Part shown: positions 1 to 7,025 of the stretch, piece by piece
Position numbering within the stretch: the stretch's first letter is position 1
Layout of the letters: the number at the start of each line of letters is the position of its first letter
Assembly: GCA_902803015.1 (NCBI GenBank)
Contig: CADCOL010000122.1
Coordinates: 1 to 10,788, forward strand
Direction: 5' to 3'
DNA length: 10,788 nt
Origin: an uncultured Lachnospiraceae bacterium
Lineage (GTDB): Bacteria; Bacillota; Clostridia; Lachnospirales; Lachnospiraceae
Translations under genes and position numbers: made by a program
The notes under the pieces: generated by a model
Databases searched by the model: none
Told to the model about the DNA's origin: nothing
The model's input: the letters and a program-made list of their open reading frames with translations, nothing else

Positions 1-1008
1 CACGAACATCATGATCATGAACACGACCATGACCATCATCATAACCATCATCACGGCCGGAACCTGCATGAAATCGAGACCATCATCGACCGTCTTGACA
101 TGACGGAAAATGCAAAGTCGCTTGCGAAAAAAGTGTTCCTGATTCTTGCGAAGGCGGAAGCGAAAGCACATAACAGACCCGTTGGAGAAGTGCATTTTCA
201 TGAGGTCGGTGCCGTGGATTCCATCGTGGATATCGTGTCCGCTGCCGTTTGCTTTGACAACCTCGGAATCGATGAAGTGATTGTTACCGGAATCAGTGAA
301 GGACAGGGCAGCGTACGTTGTCAGCACGGAATCCTTCCGATACCGGTTCCCGCGGTTTTGAATATCGCGACGGAATACGGACTCCCGATCCGGATTACCA
401 ACCGACAGGGAGAACTCATCACCCCGACCGGAGCGGCATTTGTGGCAGCGGTGCTGACGGACACGAAATTGCCTGAAAATATAAGAATTGTCAAAACCGG
501 CTACGGTGCGGGCAAGAGAGAGTATAAGCAGCCGAGCATTCTGCGCGCGATGCTTCTGGAAAAACCTCAGGCACAATCCGACACCATCTGGAAACTTGAA
601 AGCAATATCGATGACAGCACCGGCGAACAGCTCGGGTTCGTACTGGAAGAACTGATGGAAGCAGGGGCGAGGGATGTATTTTACGTTCCCGCATTCATGA
701 AGAAGAACCGCCCGGCATGGGTGCTTTCGGTGATTGCGACAGAAGATCGTATCGAGGAACTCGAACGGATTATTTTCCGGGATACCACGACCATCGGCAT
801 TCGAAGACAACGGATGGAACGCACCGTAGCGGAGCGGAAAAACGAAACGGTACAGACCCCGTACGGAGAAGCAACGGTAAAGGTTTGTTCCTATCGCGAC
901 ATTACAAAGGTCTATCCGGAATATGAAAGCGTTGCCGGACTTGCAAAAGAAACGGGAGTGGCTTTTGACACGGTTTACCGAAGCGCGGCGGAGTCGTACA
1001 GACCATAG
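1..1008 (+). CDS. larC: LarC, nickel insertion protein for the nickel-pincer nucleotide cofactor (5'-truncated by window edge)
   Basis: LarC (former DUF111 family) uses CTP to insert nickel into the pyridinium bisthiocarboxylate mononucleotide, giving the cofactor of lactate racemase and other LarA-type enzymes; it is cytoplasmic. The frame is open from base 1, so the ATG at 100 is internal and the true start lies left of the window. The first 18 codons include 12 His with interspersed Asp and Glu, a metal-binding tract typical of the family. After it come the family signatures HFHEVGAVDS (about codons 65-74) and GELITPTGAA (about 137-146). A C-terminal LarC2-like part includes ESNIDDSTGE and FMKKNRPAWVL. 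The 335 codons present suggest that roughly 60-90 N-terminal residues are missing. The reading frame is continuous, unlike Lactobacillus plantarum, where larC is split and needs a programmed frameshift. Partner genes larA, larB and larE are not in view. Confidence 0.93.
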   Translation, partial: HEHHDHEHDHDHHHNHHHGRNLHEIETIIDRLDMTENAKSLAKKVFLILAKAEAKAHNRPVGEVHFHEVGAVDSIVDIVSAAVCFDNLGIDEVIVTGISEGQGSVRCQHGILPIPVPAVLNIATEYGLPIRITNRQGELITPTGAAFVAAVLTDTKLPENIRIVKTGYGAGKREYKQPSILRAMLLEKPQAQSDTIWKLESNIDDSTGEQLGFVLEELMEAGARDVFYVPAFMKKNRPAWVLSVIATEDRIEELERIIFRDTTTIGIRRQRMERTVAERKNETVQTPYGEATVKVCSYRDITKVYPEYESVAGLAKETGVAFDTVYRSAAESYRP

Positions 1009-1034
1009 ACAGATAAAGGAAAAACAGTTAGAAT
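1006..1034 (+). promoter_or_regulatory. Candidate sigma-A type promoter for the small membrane protein pair
   Basis: TAGACA (1006-1011) and TAGAAT (1029-1034) are separated by exactly 17 bp, and each differs from the consensus by one base. The -35 box overlaps the larC stop codon. Transcription would begin near 1041, leaving a leader of about 40 nt before the ATG at 1082. Supported only by motif match. Confidence 0.5.
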
Positions 1035-1081
1035 AATAAGCGTAAAGTTTAACAGGCGTATTATGTGAGGAGGAATTCGCT

Positions 1082-1483
1082 ATGGCATGTTTTATCGTAC
1101 CGGCAACTGAAGCTGTTGTAACCACAATCGTAACGAAGATTGTGGAAATGAAGGAAAAAGACAAACTGACCGAAACCGGAACCGTGGAAGTTTCCGAAAA
1201 GAAAACAGGATTCTCCCGTAAATTAAAATGGTTAAACGGACTTCTTTGGGGCGGTAGTGCACTTCTTGCATTTGAACATTTGTGGCACGGTGAGATTACT
1301 CCGTTCTTCCCGTTCCTTACGGCGGCATCGAATCCCGCGGATGCAGCGGAAATGCTGCATGAGATGGCAACATCCGGTGTGGCGATGGCAGTGCTGGTAA
1401 CTTTGGTATGGGGCGGAATGGTTCTTGCTTCGACTCTTATTGAGAAGAAATCGGTAAGTCCCAAGAAGAGCACGGAGGTATAG
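1082..1483 (+). CDS. Small membrane protein of unknown function, first gene of a two-gene cassette
   Basis: I do not recognise a named family. The 133-residue product starts with an Ala/Val/Thr-rich hydrophobic stretch (about 3-21) containing Cys3, followed by a charged Lys/Glu segment (22-49). Two probable membrane helices follow, about 50-66 and 98-118. The loop between them holds a cluster of possible metal-binding or protonatable residues: Glu65, His66, His69, Glu71, Glu90, His93 and Glu94. The tail is lysine-rich. The start is firm: AGGAGG lies at 1068-1073, 8 nt before the ATG. The next membrane gene begins 2 nt after the stop, so the two are surely cotranscribed and may form a complex. 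The candidate promoter just upstream suggests expression independent of larC. Metal binding is inference from residue pattern only. Confidence 0.82.
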   Translation: MACFIVPATEAVVTTIVTKIVEMKEKDKLTETGTVEVSEKKTGFSRKLKWLNGLLWGGSALLAFEHLWHGEITPFFPFLTAASNPADAAEMLHEMATSGVAMAVLVTLVWGGMVLASTLIEKKSVSPKKSTEV

Positions 1484-1485
1484 AC

Positions 1486-1806
1486 ATGACACTTTTAATC
1501 ACGATTATTGCGGCAGTCATTACGACACTGATCTGGTATTCCAGTGAAAAAGCAAGAGAACTGAAGGTAAGCATGCTGGTATTCATGTTCTGGGGCGCAT
1601 CCTTAATGTGGCTTGTGGATGCAGCGGTGGAATTCATTGAAATCCGCGCCGAGTATTTTACTCCTGCGGCAGCGGATATGTTAAATGATTCCTTCCTGGG
1701 ATTATCCGTTATTGCGCTTGCTTTGGTAATCTGGGTGGTTGCACTTTTGATTAAAGATCCGAAGCATGTGATTGCGGCAAGACTGCAGGGCAAATCCAAT
1801 TCATAA
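1486..1806 (+). CDS. Small three-helix membrane protein of unknown function, second gene of the cassette
   Basis: This 106-residue protein has three predicted membrane helices, at about residues 1-18, 29-46 and 67-89. Acidic residues sit in or beside the second helix (Asp45, Glu49, Glu52). A loop of about 20 residues with AEYFTPAAADML precedes helix 3, and the tail is short and basic. I recognise no characterised family. The start is well supported by GGAGGT at 1474-1479 inside the end of the preceding gene, followed by ATG after a 2-nt intergenic gap. The strong terminator at 1828-1856 closes the unit. The tight spacing implies coordinated synthesis with the preceding membrane protein. The two small helical proteins could be subunits of one membrane complex, but the sequence alone does not show transport, sensing or electron-transfer chemistry. 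Confidence 0.82.
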   Translation: MTLLITIIAAVITTLIWYSSEKARELKVSMLVFMFWGASLMWLVDAAVEFIEIRAEYFTPAAADMLNDSFLGLSVIALALVIWVVALLIKDPKHVIAARLQGKSNS

Positions 1807-1827
1807 TAAAAGCAGACTGACGACAAT

Positions 1828-1856
1828 GGGGTCCGTGTATTGCGGGCCCCTTTTTT
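1828..1856 (+). terminator. Intrinsic terminator after the small membrane protein pair
   Basis: GGGGTCCG (1828-1835) pairs with CGGGCCCC (1843-1850), giving an 8-bp GC-rich stem with one G-U wobble and a 7-nt loop. Six T residues follow directly (1851-1856). This is a standard Rho-independent terminator and separates the cassette from the transporter gene. Confidence 0.9.
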
Positions 1857-1878
1857 ACTGTTTTTTGCGGGCTTTTTC

Positions 1879-1907
1879 TTGAAACTGTTGCAAAAATAAA
1901 GTAAAAT
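1879..1907 (+). promoter_or_regulatory. Candidate sigma-A type promoter of the NSS transporter gene
   Basis: TTGAAA (1879-1884) and TAAAAT (1902-1907) are separated by 17 bp; each is one base from consensus, and the spacer is AT-rich. It lies just after the preceding terminator and would start transcription near 1914, giving a leader of about 67 nt. The leader holds only short alternative hairpins (CTGC/GCAG around 1927-1946) and no riboswitch that I recognise. Confidence 0.6.
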
Positions 1908-1965
1908 ATTAAGGTTACGAGTGGTCTGCATTAATGGCAGCTCTGCCCGTAAAAAGATTGGATTT

Positions 1966-1970
1966 GGGAG
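1966..1970 (+). promoter_or_regulatory. Ribosome binding site fixing the GTG start of the transporter
   Basis: GGGAG lies 10 nt before GTG at 1981. The only nearby ATG (1971) reads ATG ATA TAG and cannot be the start. The residues that follow GTG match the usual N-terminus of the family, so GTG is preferred. Confidence 0.7.
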
Positions 1971-1980
1971 ATGATATAGA

Positions 1981-3570
1981 GTGGCAGGCGAAAAAAGAGG
2001 CCAGTGGAATTCAAGTTTTACTTTTATTCTTGCATCCGTAGGATCGGCGGTTGGTTTGGGTAATGCATGGAGGTTTCCGGGACTTGCGGCGAAGTACGGC
2101 GGCGGAACATTTATTTTTGTATACATGATTATGATGATTGTCCTGGGAATTCCTCTTCTTATGATGGAGATTTCCATGGGACGAAAGACACAGAGCGGTG
2201 CAATCAATGCAATTGGTTCCCTGAATAAAAAATGTCAGTGGATAGGCTGGTCCGCGACTGTCAATGCTTTCGTTATCGTGACTTATTATGCGGTAGTATT
2301 CGGCTGGGTAATCCTGATGGCACTCATCAGTTCCAAATTTGCGGCACTTACCCATAATTCGGAAGCAGCCGGAAAACTCTGGATGGAAACCATCATGACA
2401 ACCGGAACGACGGACGGTTTCTTTACCACATCCACGGCAGCACTGATTGCGCTTGTGATTGCATGGATTTTTATCTATTACTGCATCCGTAACGGTGCAA
2501 GTTCCGTTTCCAAGGTAGTTAAATTTACGGTATTTGCTCCGGTAATCTGCCTTGTGATTATGGCCGTAAAGGGAATTCTGATGCCGGGCGGAATCGAAGG
2601 ATTTGTAAAAATGGTTACGCCGAACTTATCACAGCTTGCAGCGGCGGATGTCTGGATTGATGCGGTCGGTCAGGTATTCTATTCCCTGTCTGTTATGATG
2701 GCGATTATGTTTGCATACGGCTCCTACCTGCCGAAGAGCACAAACATTGCAAGGGACGCGGTGATTATCGCACTGTCGGATCTTGGCGTCAGCCTTCTTT
2801 CAAGCCTTGTAATGTTTACGACCATGGGCGGTGTCGGCATGCTTGACAATATGTCCACCTCCGGTGTGGTAACGGCATTTATCATTTATCCGCAGGCGAT
2901 GGTTAATCTGACAAACAGCGGATTCTTCAATGCGTTCTTTGCGTTTGTCTTCTATTTCTGCTTATGCACACTGGCAATCGATTCGGCATTCTCCATCGTG
3001 GAAGGTGTGTCCGCGTCGATTTCGGATAAGTTCAAAGCAGATGCAAAGAAAACAACGATTATCATTTGCCTGATTGCTTCGGCAATTTCGCTGGTATTCG
3101 TAACGGGCGCCGGCCTGGCACTTTTGGATATTGTCGATTACTATGCAAACAATATTAACCTGGTACTCATCGGAATTCTTGAGACAATCGCGGCCGGATG
3201 GTTCTTCAAAACCGGAAAGATTCTCGAGGAAATCAATAAGAATGCAAAGAAATTCAGAATGCCCAAGTGGTGGTTCTATGCTTCCGTGAAAGTGATTGCA
3301 CCGGTACTTTTAATCGGATTCTTTATCTGGAACATGTATACATTGATTTCAAAGCATCACGGTGTATACGGTGCGGCGGACGGTTACTCCGTTCTGTCCA
3401 ATGCCATTTTCGGCTGGGCGGTTTCCGCGGTGGTAATTTTAAGCGGTATCGTTATGGCAATCTGGGAGAAGATTAAAATCAAAGACGGCAGATACGACCC
3501 GACACCCTGGGATGAGTGTGTGGGCGCGGAGGAACTCCGTGAGGAGCCGTCCGAGCCGGCAGCGGAATAA
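1981..3570 (+). CDS. Neurotransmitter:sodium symporter (NSS/SNF) family transporter, probably for an amino acid
   Basis: An inner-membrane Na+-coupled symporter with the LeuT fold. The family signature SAVGLGNAWRFP (residues 22-33) is the unwound helix 1 that forms the substrate and sodium sites. About 12 membrane helices can be traced; helix 12 is near 473-496, and an acidic, proline-rich cytoplasmic tail follows. Helix 6 carries FYSLSVMMAI (233-242). Helix 7 has Asp267 in the region where bacterial chloride-independent members carry an acid, so chloride independence is likely. Helix 8 reads AIDSAFSIVEG (332-342), with an Asp-Ser pair at the expected Na2 site, as in eukaryotic transporters; LeuT has Thr-Ser there. 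At 529 residues it is slightly longer than LeuT-type members. The substrate cannot be told. It has its own candidate promoter, and glgP follows 45 nt after it without a terminator, so some read-through is possible. Confidence 0.95.
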   Translation: MAGEKRGQWNSSFTFILASVGSAVGLGNAWRFPGLAAKYGGGTFIFVYMIMMIVLGIPLLMMEISMGRKTQSGAINAIGSLNKKCQWIGWSATVNAFVIVTYYAVVFGWVILMALISSKFAALTHNSEAAGKLWMETIMTTGTTDGFFTTSTAALIALVIAWIFIYYCIRNGASSVSKVVKFTVFAPVICLVIMAVKGILMPGGIEGFVKMVTPNLSQLAAADVWIDAVGQVFYSLSVMMAIMFAYGSYLPKSTNIARDAVIIALSDLGVSLLSSLVMFTTMGGVGMLDNMSTSGVVTAFIIYPQAMVNLTNSGFFNAFFAFVFYFCLCTLAIDSAFSIVEGVSASISDKFKADAKKTTIIICLIASAISLVFVTGAGLALLDIVDYYANNINLVLIGILETIAAGWFFKTGKILEEINKNAKKFRMPKWWFYASVKVIAPVLLIGFFIWNMYTLISKHHGVYGAADGYSVLSNAIFGWAVSAVVILSGIVMAIWEKIKIKDGRYDPTPWDECVGAEELREEPSEPAAE

Positions 3571-3615
3571 GTATTTCGAAAGACGAACACTAAAACAGAA
3601 AGGTTTGGTAATAAA

Positions 3616-5931
3616 ATGTCGATTCAGGATGAAATGATTCAGAAGGAACTCTTCGAAGCAAGAATGGAGATGCAGCTTGAGGAAACAGCAAAGCGTCTTT
3701 ACAAAAAATCGTTGAAGGAGTTAAGCACGAAGGAAGCCTATTTTGTTCTTCTTTCGTTTGTGAAGGATTATTCGAGAGTAACCGAGACGATTACCGGAGA
3801 GAAGAAAATCTATTATATCTCCGCGGAATTCTTAATCGGAAAACTGCTTTCGAACAACCTGATTAACTTAGGCGCTTACGATAAGGTAAAGGCGATCCTC
3901 GCAAAGAACGGTTTGTCCTTAGCGGAGATTGAAGAAGCGGAACCGGAACCTTCCCTCGGAAACGGCGGTTTGGGAAGACTTGCGGCATGCTTCCTTGATT
4001 CCATTGCAACGCTCGGACTTCCCGGAGACGGAATCGGATTAAATTATCATTTCGGTCTTTTCAAACAGGAATTCATCAACAATGTACAGTGCGCAAAGAA
4101 GAACGACTGGATTGAATCCGCAAGCTGGTTAAACAAAACGGATGTATCGTTTGATGTGCAGTTTAAAGATTTTACCTTAAAATCCAGATTGTACGACATC
4201 GATGTGGTAGGTTACAAGAACGGTGTGAACCATCTGCATTTGTTCGATGTGGAAACCGTGGACGAATCCATCGTGGAAGACGGCATTACGTTCGACAAAA
4301 CCGCCATCGACAAGAACTTAACGCTTTTCCTGTATCCCGATGATTCCGACGAGGCAGGAAATCTGCTTCGAATCTATCAGCAGTATTTTATGGTCAGCAA
4401 TGCGGCTCAGTATATTATCCGCGATATGCACAACCATAAATACGATTTGCGTAAAATGTATGATTTTGCGGTAATCCAGATTAACGATACGCATCCGACA
4501 CTCGTCATTCCGGAACTGATTCGTATCATGACGGAAGAAAAGGCTATCTCCATGGATGAGGCGATTGATATCGTATCGAAGACCTGTGCCTATACGAACC
4601 ACACAATTCTTGCGGAAGCACTGGAGAAGTGGCCGCTTGATTACCTGGAAAGAGTCGTACCGCAGCTTGTTCCGATTATCAAGGAACTTGACCGCAGAGT
4701 GAAGGAAAAATACGATGACGAGCGCGTTTGGATTATCGACAAGGATAACCGCGTTCATATGGCACATATCGACATTCATTACGGATTCTCCATCAACGGT
4801 GTGGCATACCTTCATACCGAGATTCTGAAGAATACCGAACTGAATGCATTTTACAAGATTTATCCGGAGAAGTTTAACAATAAAACCAACGGAATCACGT
4901 TCCGCAGATGGCTGCTTTCCTGCAATCCCGAGCTGACATCCCTGATTGAGAATCGAATCGGAGACGGATTCAAGAAGGATGCAACCGAACTTGAGAAGCT
5001 TCTGCAGTTCAAGAACGATGAGGCACTTTTAAAGAAACTTGAAGAAATCAAGTATCAGAAGAAGGAAGAACTTGCGGCTTTAATCAAAGAGCGTGAGGGT
5101 ATTGAGATTTCGCCGGATTCCATTTTCGATATTCAGGCAAAGCGTCTGCATGAGTACAAGCGTCAGCAGATGAACGTGCTTTATATAATTCATAAGTATC
5201 TTGAGATTAAGAACGGCATTCTGCCGAAACGTCCGATTACCTTTATTTTCGGTGCGAAGGCGGCACCTGCTTATGTGATTGCACAGGACATCATTCATCT
5301 GATTCTTGTTATGAGCCGTATTATCAATAACGATCCCGAGGTATCTCCTTATCTTCGTGTTGTTATGGTGGAAAATTACAACGTTTCTTATGCGGAGCAT
5401 ATTATTCCCGCCTGCGATATTTCCGAGCAGATTTCTCTGGCAAGTAAGGAAGCAAGCGGTACCGGCAACATGAAGTTCATGTTAAACGGAGCCATTACTT
5501 TGGGAACCGAAGACGGTGCAAACGTAGAGATTGCCGAACTGGTCGGACACGAGAACATCTTTACTTTCGGTGCTTCCAGCGAGGAAGTTATTGAGCATTA
5601 CGCAAAGGCGGATTATGTATCGAGAGATTTTTATGAGAAATCCCCGGTCATCAAAGAGGCAGTGGACTTTATCGTATCCACGCTTTGCATGCAGGTTGGA
5701 AACAAAGAAAACTTAACACGTCTTTACAACGAGCTTTTGAACAAAGACTGGTTCATGACACTGCTTGATCTGGAAGAGTATATCAAGGTGAAGGATTTCT
5801 GCCTGGCAGAGTACGAGAATCGTGCAAAATGGCGCAAGATGATGCTTGTGAATATTGCAAAGGCAGGCTTCTTCTCATCGGATCGTACGATTGCGGAGTA
5901 CAATCGTGACATCTGGAAACTGAAAGACTGA
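3616..5931 (+). CDS. glgP: Glycogen/maltodextrin phosphorylase (GT35)
   Basis: A cytoplasmic PLP-dependent enzyme that cleaves the terminal alpha-1,4 bond of glycogen or maltodextrin with phosphate, releasing glucose-1-phosphate. The family signature [14 protein letters not shown] spans 612-625, with Lys620 as the PLP Schiff-base lysine. Other conserved stretches are [17 protein letters not shown] (113-129), the NDTHP motif (290-294), [13 protein letters not shown] (328-340), [12 protein letters not shown] (422-433) and [10 protein letters not shown] (508-517). These cover substrate and phosphate contacts. At 771 residues it is shorter than animal enzymes and lacks their N-terminal phosphorylation region, as is usual in bacteria. 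The ATG is preceded by a modest AGAAAGG (3597-3603). Glycogen and maltodextrin phosphorylases cannot be told apart from sequence alone. The downstream malQ supports a role in alpha-glucan turnover. No terminator separates it from the lipoprotein gene 32 nt later. Confidence 0.96.
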   Translation: MSIQDEMIQKELFEARMEMQLEETAKRLYKKSLKELSTKEAYFVLLSFVKDYSRVTETITGEKKIYYISAEFLIGKLLSNNLINLGAYDKVKAILAKNGLSLAEIEEAEPEPSLGNGGLGRLAACFLDSIATLGLPGDGIGLNYHFGLFKQEFINNVQCAKKNDWIESASWLNKTDVSFDVQFKDFTLKSRLYDIDVVGYKNGVNHLHLFDVETVDESIVEDGITFDKTAIDKNLTLFLYPDDSDEAGNLLRIYQQYFMVSNAAQYIIRDMHNHKYDLRKMYDFAVIQINDTHPTLVIPELIRIMTEEKAISMDEAIDIVSKTCAYTNHTILAEALEKWPLDYLERVVPQLVPIIKELDRRVKEKYDDERVWIIDKDNRVHMAHIDIHYGFSINGVAYLHTEILKNTELNAFYKIYPEKFNNKTNGITFRRWLLSCNPELTSLIENRIGDGFKKDATELEKLLQFKNDEALLKKLEEIKYQKKEELAALIKEREGIEISPDSIFDIQAKRLHEYKRQQMNVLYIIHKYLEIKNGILPKRPITFIFGAKAAPAYVIAQDIIHLILVMSRIINNDPEVSPYLRVVMVENYNVSYAEHIIPACDISEQISLASKEASGTGNMKFMLNGAITLGTEDGANVEIAELVGHENIFTFGASSEEVIEHYAKADYVSRDFYEKSPVIKEAVDFIVSTLCMQVGNKENLTRLYNELLNKDWFMTLLDLEEYIKVKDFCLAEYENRAKWRKMMLVNIAKAGFFSSDRTIAEYNRDIWKLKD

Positions 5932-5963
5932 ATGAAAAGCTGCAAACAGCAGCAGGGAAACAC

Positions 5964-7025
5964 ATGACAAAAAAAACGCTCAGGAAAATTACAGCCGTTG
6001 CTTTGATTGCGCTCCTTGCCGTACAGGCGGGAGGATGCAGTCTGATTAAGGCGTACAGGGATTTGGACAAGAAGTTTCAGAATGTTCCTTCTTCGCCCGT
6101 ACCTGCCTCCGAGGTTCCTTCTTCGGAAATCGTAAGCGAGCCGGTGAAAACGGGTTCTTCCGTTACCGTGCAGGATTATTATGACTTTCTGGACGGAAAG
6201 ACCGAAGCACTTGTTCTGTGTGATTCCGATTATTTGGAAAAAGGTGAACGCTACGATTACGTGGACATGAAGAACACCTTCAAAAATCTCTTCGATGCGA
6301 GCTGGAAAGGCAGCGACAGGGAATTGCAGGAAATCTACTATGCGTTTACCGATTGCGGCAATGACGGTGTTCCGGAATTTGCGTTAAAATTCGTCTGCGG
6401 AACATATGAAGCGGACGATCAGGGAAAAGAAAGGCTTGCGGTTTATGAAACAAGCACCTATATTTTCCGCTATGAAGCAGCCCAGCTTCGCGTGGTGGAC
6501 TGTAAGGTTTCTTCGACGCGCGACTGGTACGATTTGAATAAGTACGGAGTGTTCTGCGAAACCGGAAGCGGAGGAGCGGCACTTCACATTGATGCATTTT
6601 ATGCGGTTACCGCAGAGGGAAAACCGGTTACACTTTATTATACGGAGCACCAGTATGGTCTGGCATCTCCTTTGATTTCCGGTGCGGAATTGCCGGACGG
6701 GTCTGTTCCTTATGATGATTACGGCGGAGATGTGGAAAGATTTACATACCATTTCGGGGAATACAGCTATGATGACTATTCCTGGCCGGAAAGCATGTAT
6801 CTTTTCATGCTTGGGGAAGAGATTATTTACCCGGACGCGGAAATACTGAATAATTATCGGGCCAACGGATATGACGTGGTCGGTTTGGAAGAAGTCAATA
6901 AACGAATTGATGAAGCGTTGTCAAAATACGGGGTTACGGAAGGCATGCTTTCCGTTGCCGAATCGGATCTTGCGGAATGGATTCTTGTGGAATCCTTAAA
7001 CGGCGGTCAGGGAGGAGAAAATTGA
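5964..7025 (+). CDS. Predicted lipoprotein of unknown function
   Basis: The 353-residue product has a lipoprotein signal peptide: basic MTKKTLRK, a hydrophobic core to about residue 21, and a lipobox-like AGGC with Cys25 as the expected lipidated residue. Ala at -3 rather than Leu makes the lipobox slightly weak. A Ser/Pro/Val-rich linker (about 41-66) then leads to an extracytoplasmic domain. TDCGNDGVPEF (129-139) resembles the Asp/Asn-Asp-Gly acidic loop found in many clostridial lipoproteins and could bind calcium. The region 245-290 is very rich in Tyr and Asp, and 311-346 looks helical. I recognise no named family. It sits 32 nt after glgP and overlaps malQ by 4 nt, so it is cotranscribed with both and coupled to malQ translation. 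The ribosome binding site is modest (CAGGGA, 6 nt before the ATG). A link to glucan sensing or binding is only inference from position. Confidence 0.87.
   Translation: MTKKTLRKITAVALIALLAVQAGGCSLIKAYRDLDKKFQNVPSSPVPASEVPSSEIVSEPVKTGSSVTVQDYYDFLDGKTEALVLCDSDYLEKGERYDYVDMKNTFKNLFDASWKGSDRELQEIYYAFTDCGNDGVPEFALKFVCGTYEADDQGKERLAVYETSTYIFRYEAAQLRVVDCKVSSTRDWYDLNKYGVFCETGSGGAALHIDAFYAVTAEGKPVTLYYTEHQYGLASPLISGAELPDGSVPYDDYGGDVERFTYHFGEYSYDDYSWPESMYLFMLGEEIIYPDAEILNNYRANGYDVVGLEEVNKRIDEALSKYGVTEGMLSVAESDLAEWILVESLNGGQGGEN
7010..7017 (+). promoter_or_regulatory. Ribosome binding site fixing the TTG start of malQ
   Basis: GGGAGGAG lies inside the last codons of the lipoprotein gene and ends 4 nt before TTG at 7022. 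The upstream in-frame ATG at 6977 has no comparable site and would add 15 residues that do not fit the family, so TTG is preferred. Confidence 0.8.

Noticed and set aside
965..970. Perfect TTGACA within the end of larC
   Set aside because: At 17 bp downstream the sequence is GC-rich with no -10 box; the pair at 1006-1034 is far better.
1927..1946. Alternative hairpins CTGC/GCAG and GGCA/TGCC in the transporter leader, resembling a small switch
   Set aside because: The stems are only 4 bp, with no conserved riboswitch core that I recognise.
1934..2041. 35-codon frame from ATG 1934 overlapping the transporter start
   Set aside because: No ribosome binding site in front of the ATG, and it runs out of frame through the conserved N-terminus of the transporter.
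1437..2207. Long minus-strand open frame (256 codons) across the small membrane gene, the intergenic region and the transporter start
   Set aside because: It lies opposite two well-supported genes, runs through a terminator and a promoter, and shows no recognisable protein; it is a shadow frame.
3571..3615. Possible terminator or promoter between the transporter and glgP
   Set aside because: Only a 4-bp TTCG/CGAA hairpin without a T run, and no paired -35 and -10 boxes.
6977..7021. ATG at 6977 as the start of malQ
   Set aside because: No ribosome binding site, and the 15 extra residues do not resemble the family N-terminus; TTG 7022 has a strong site.
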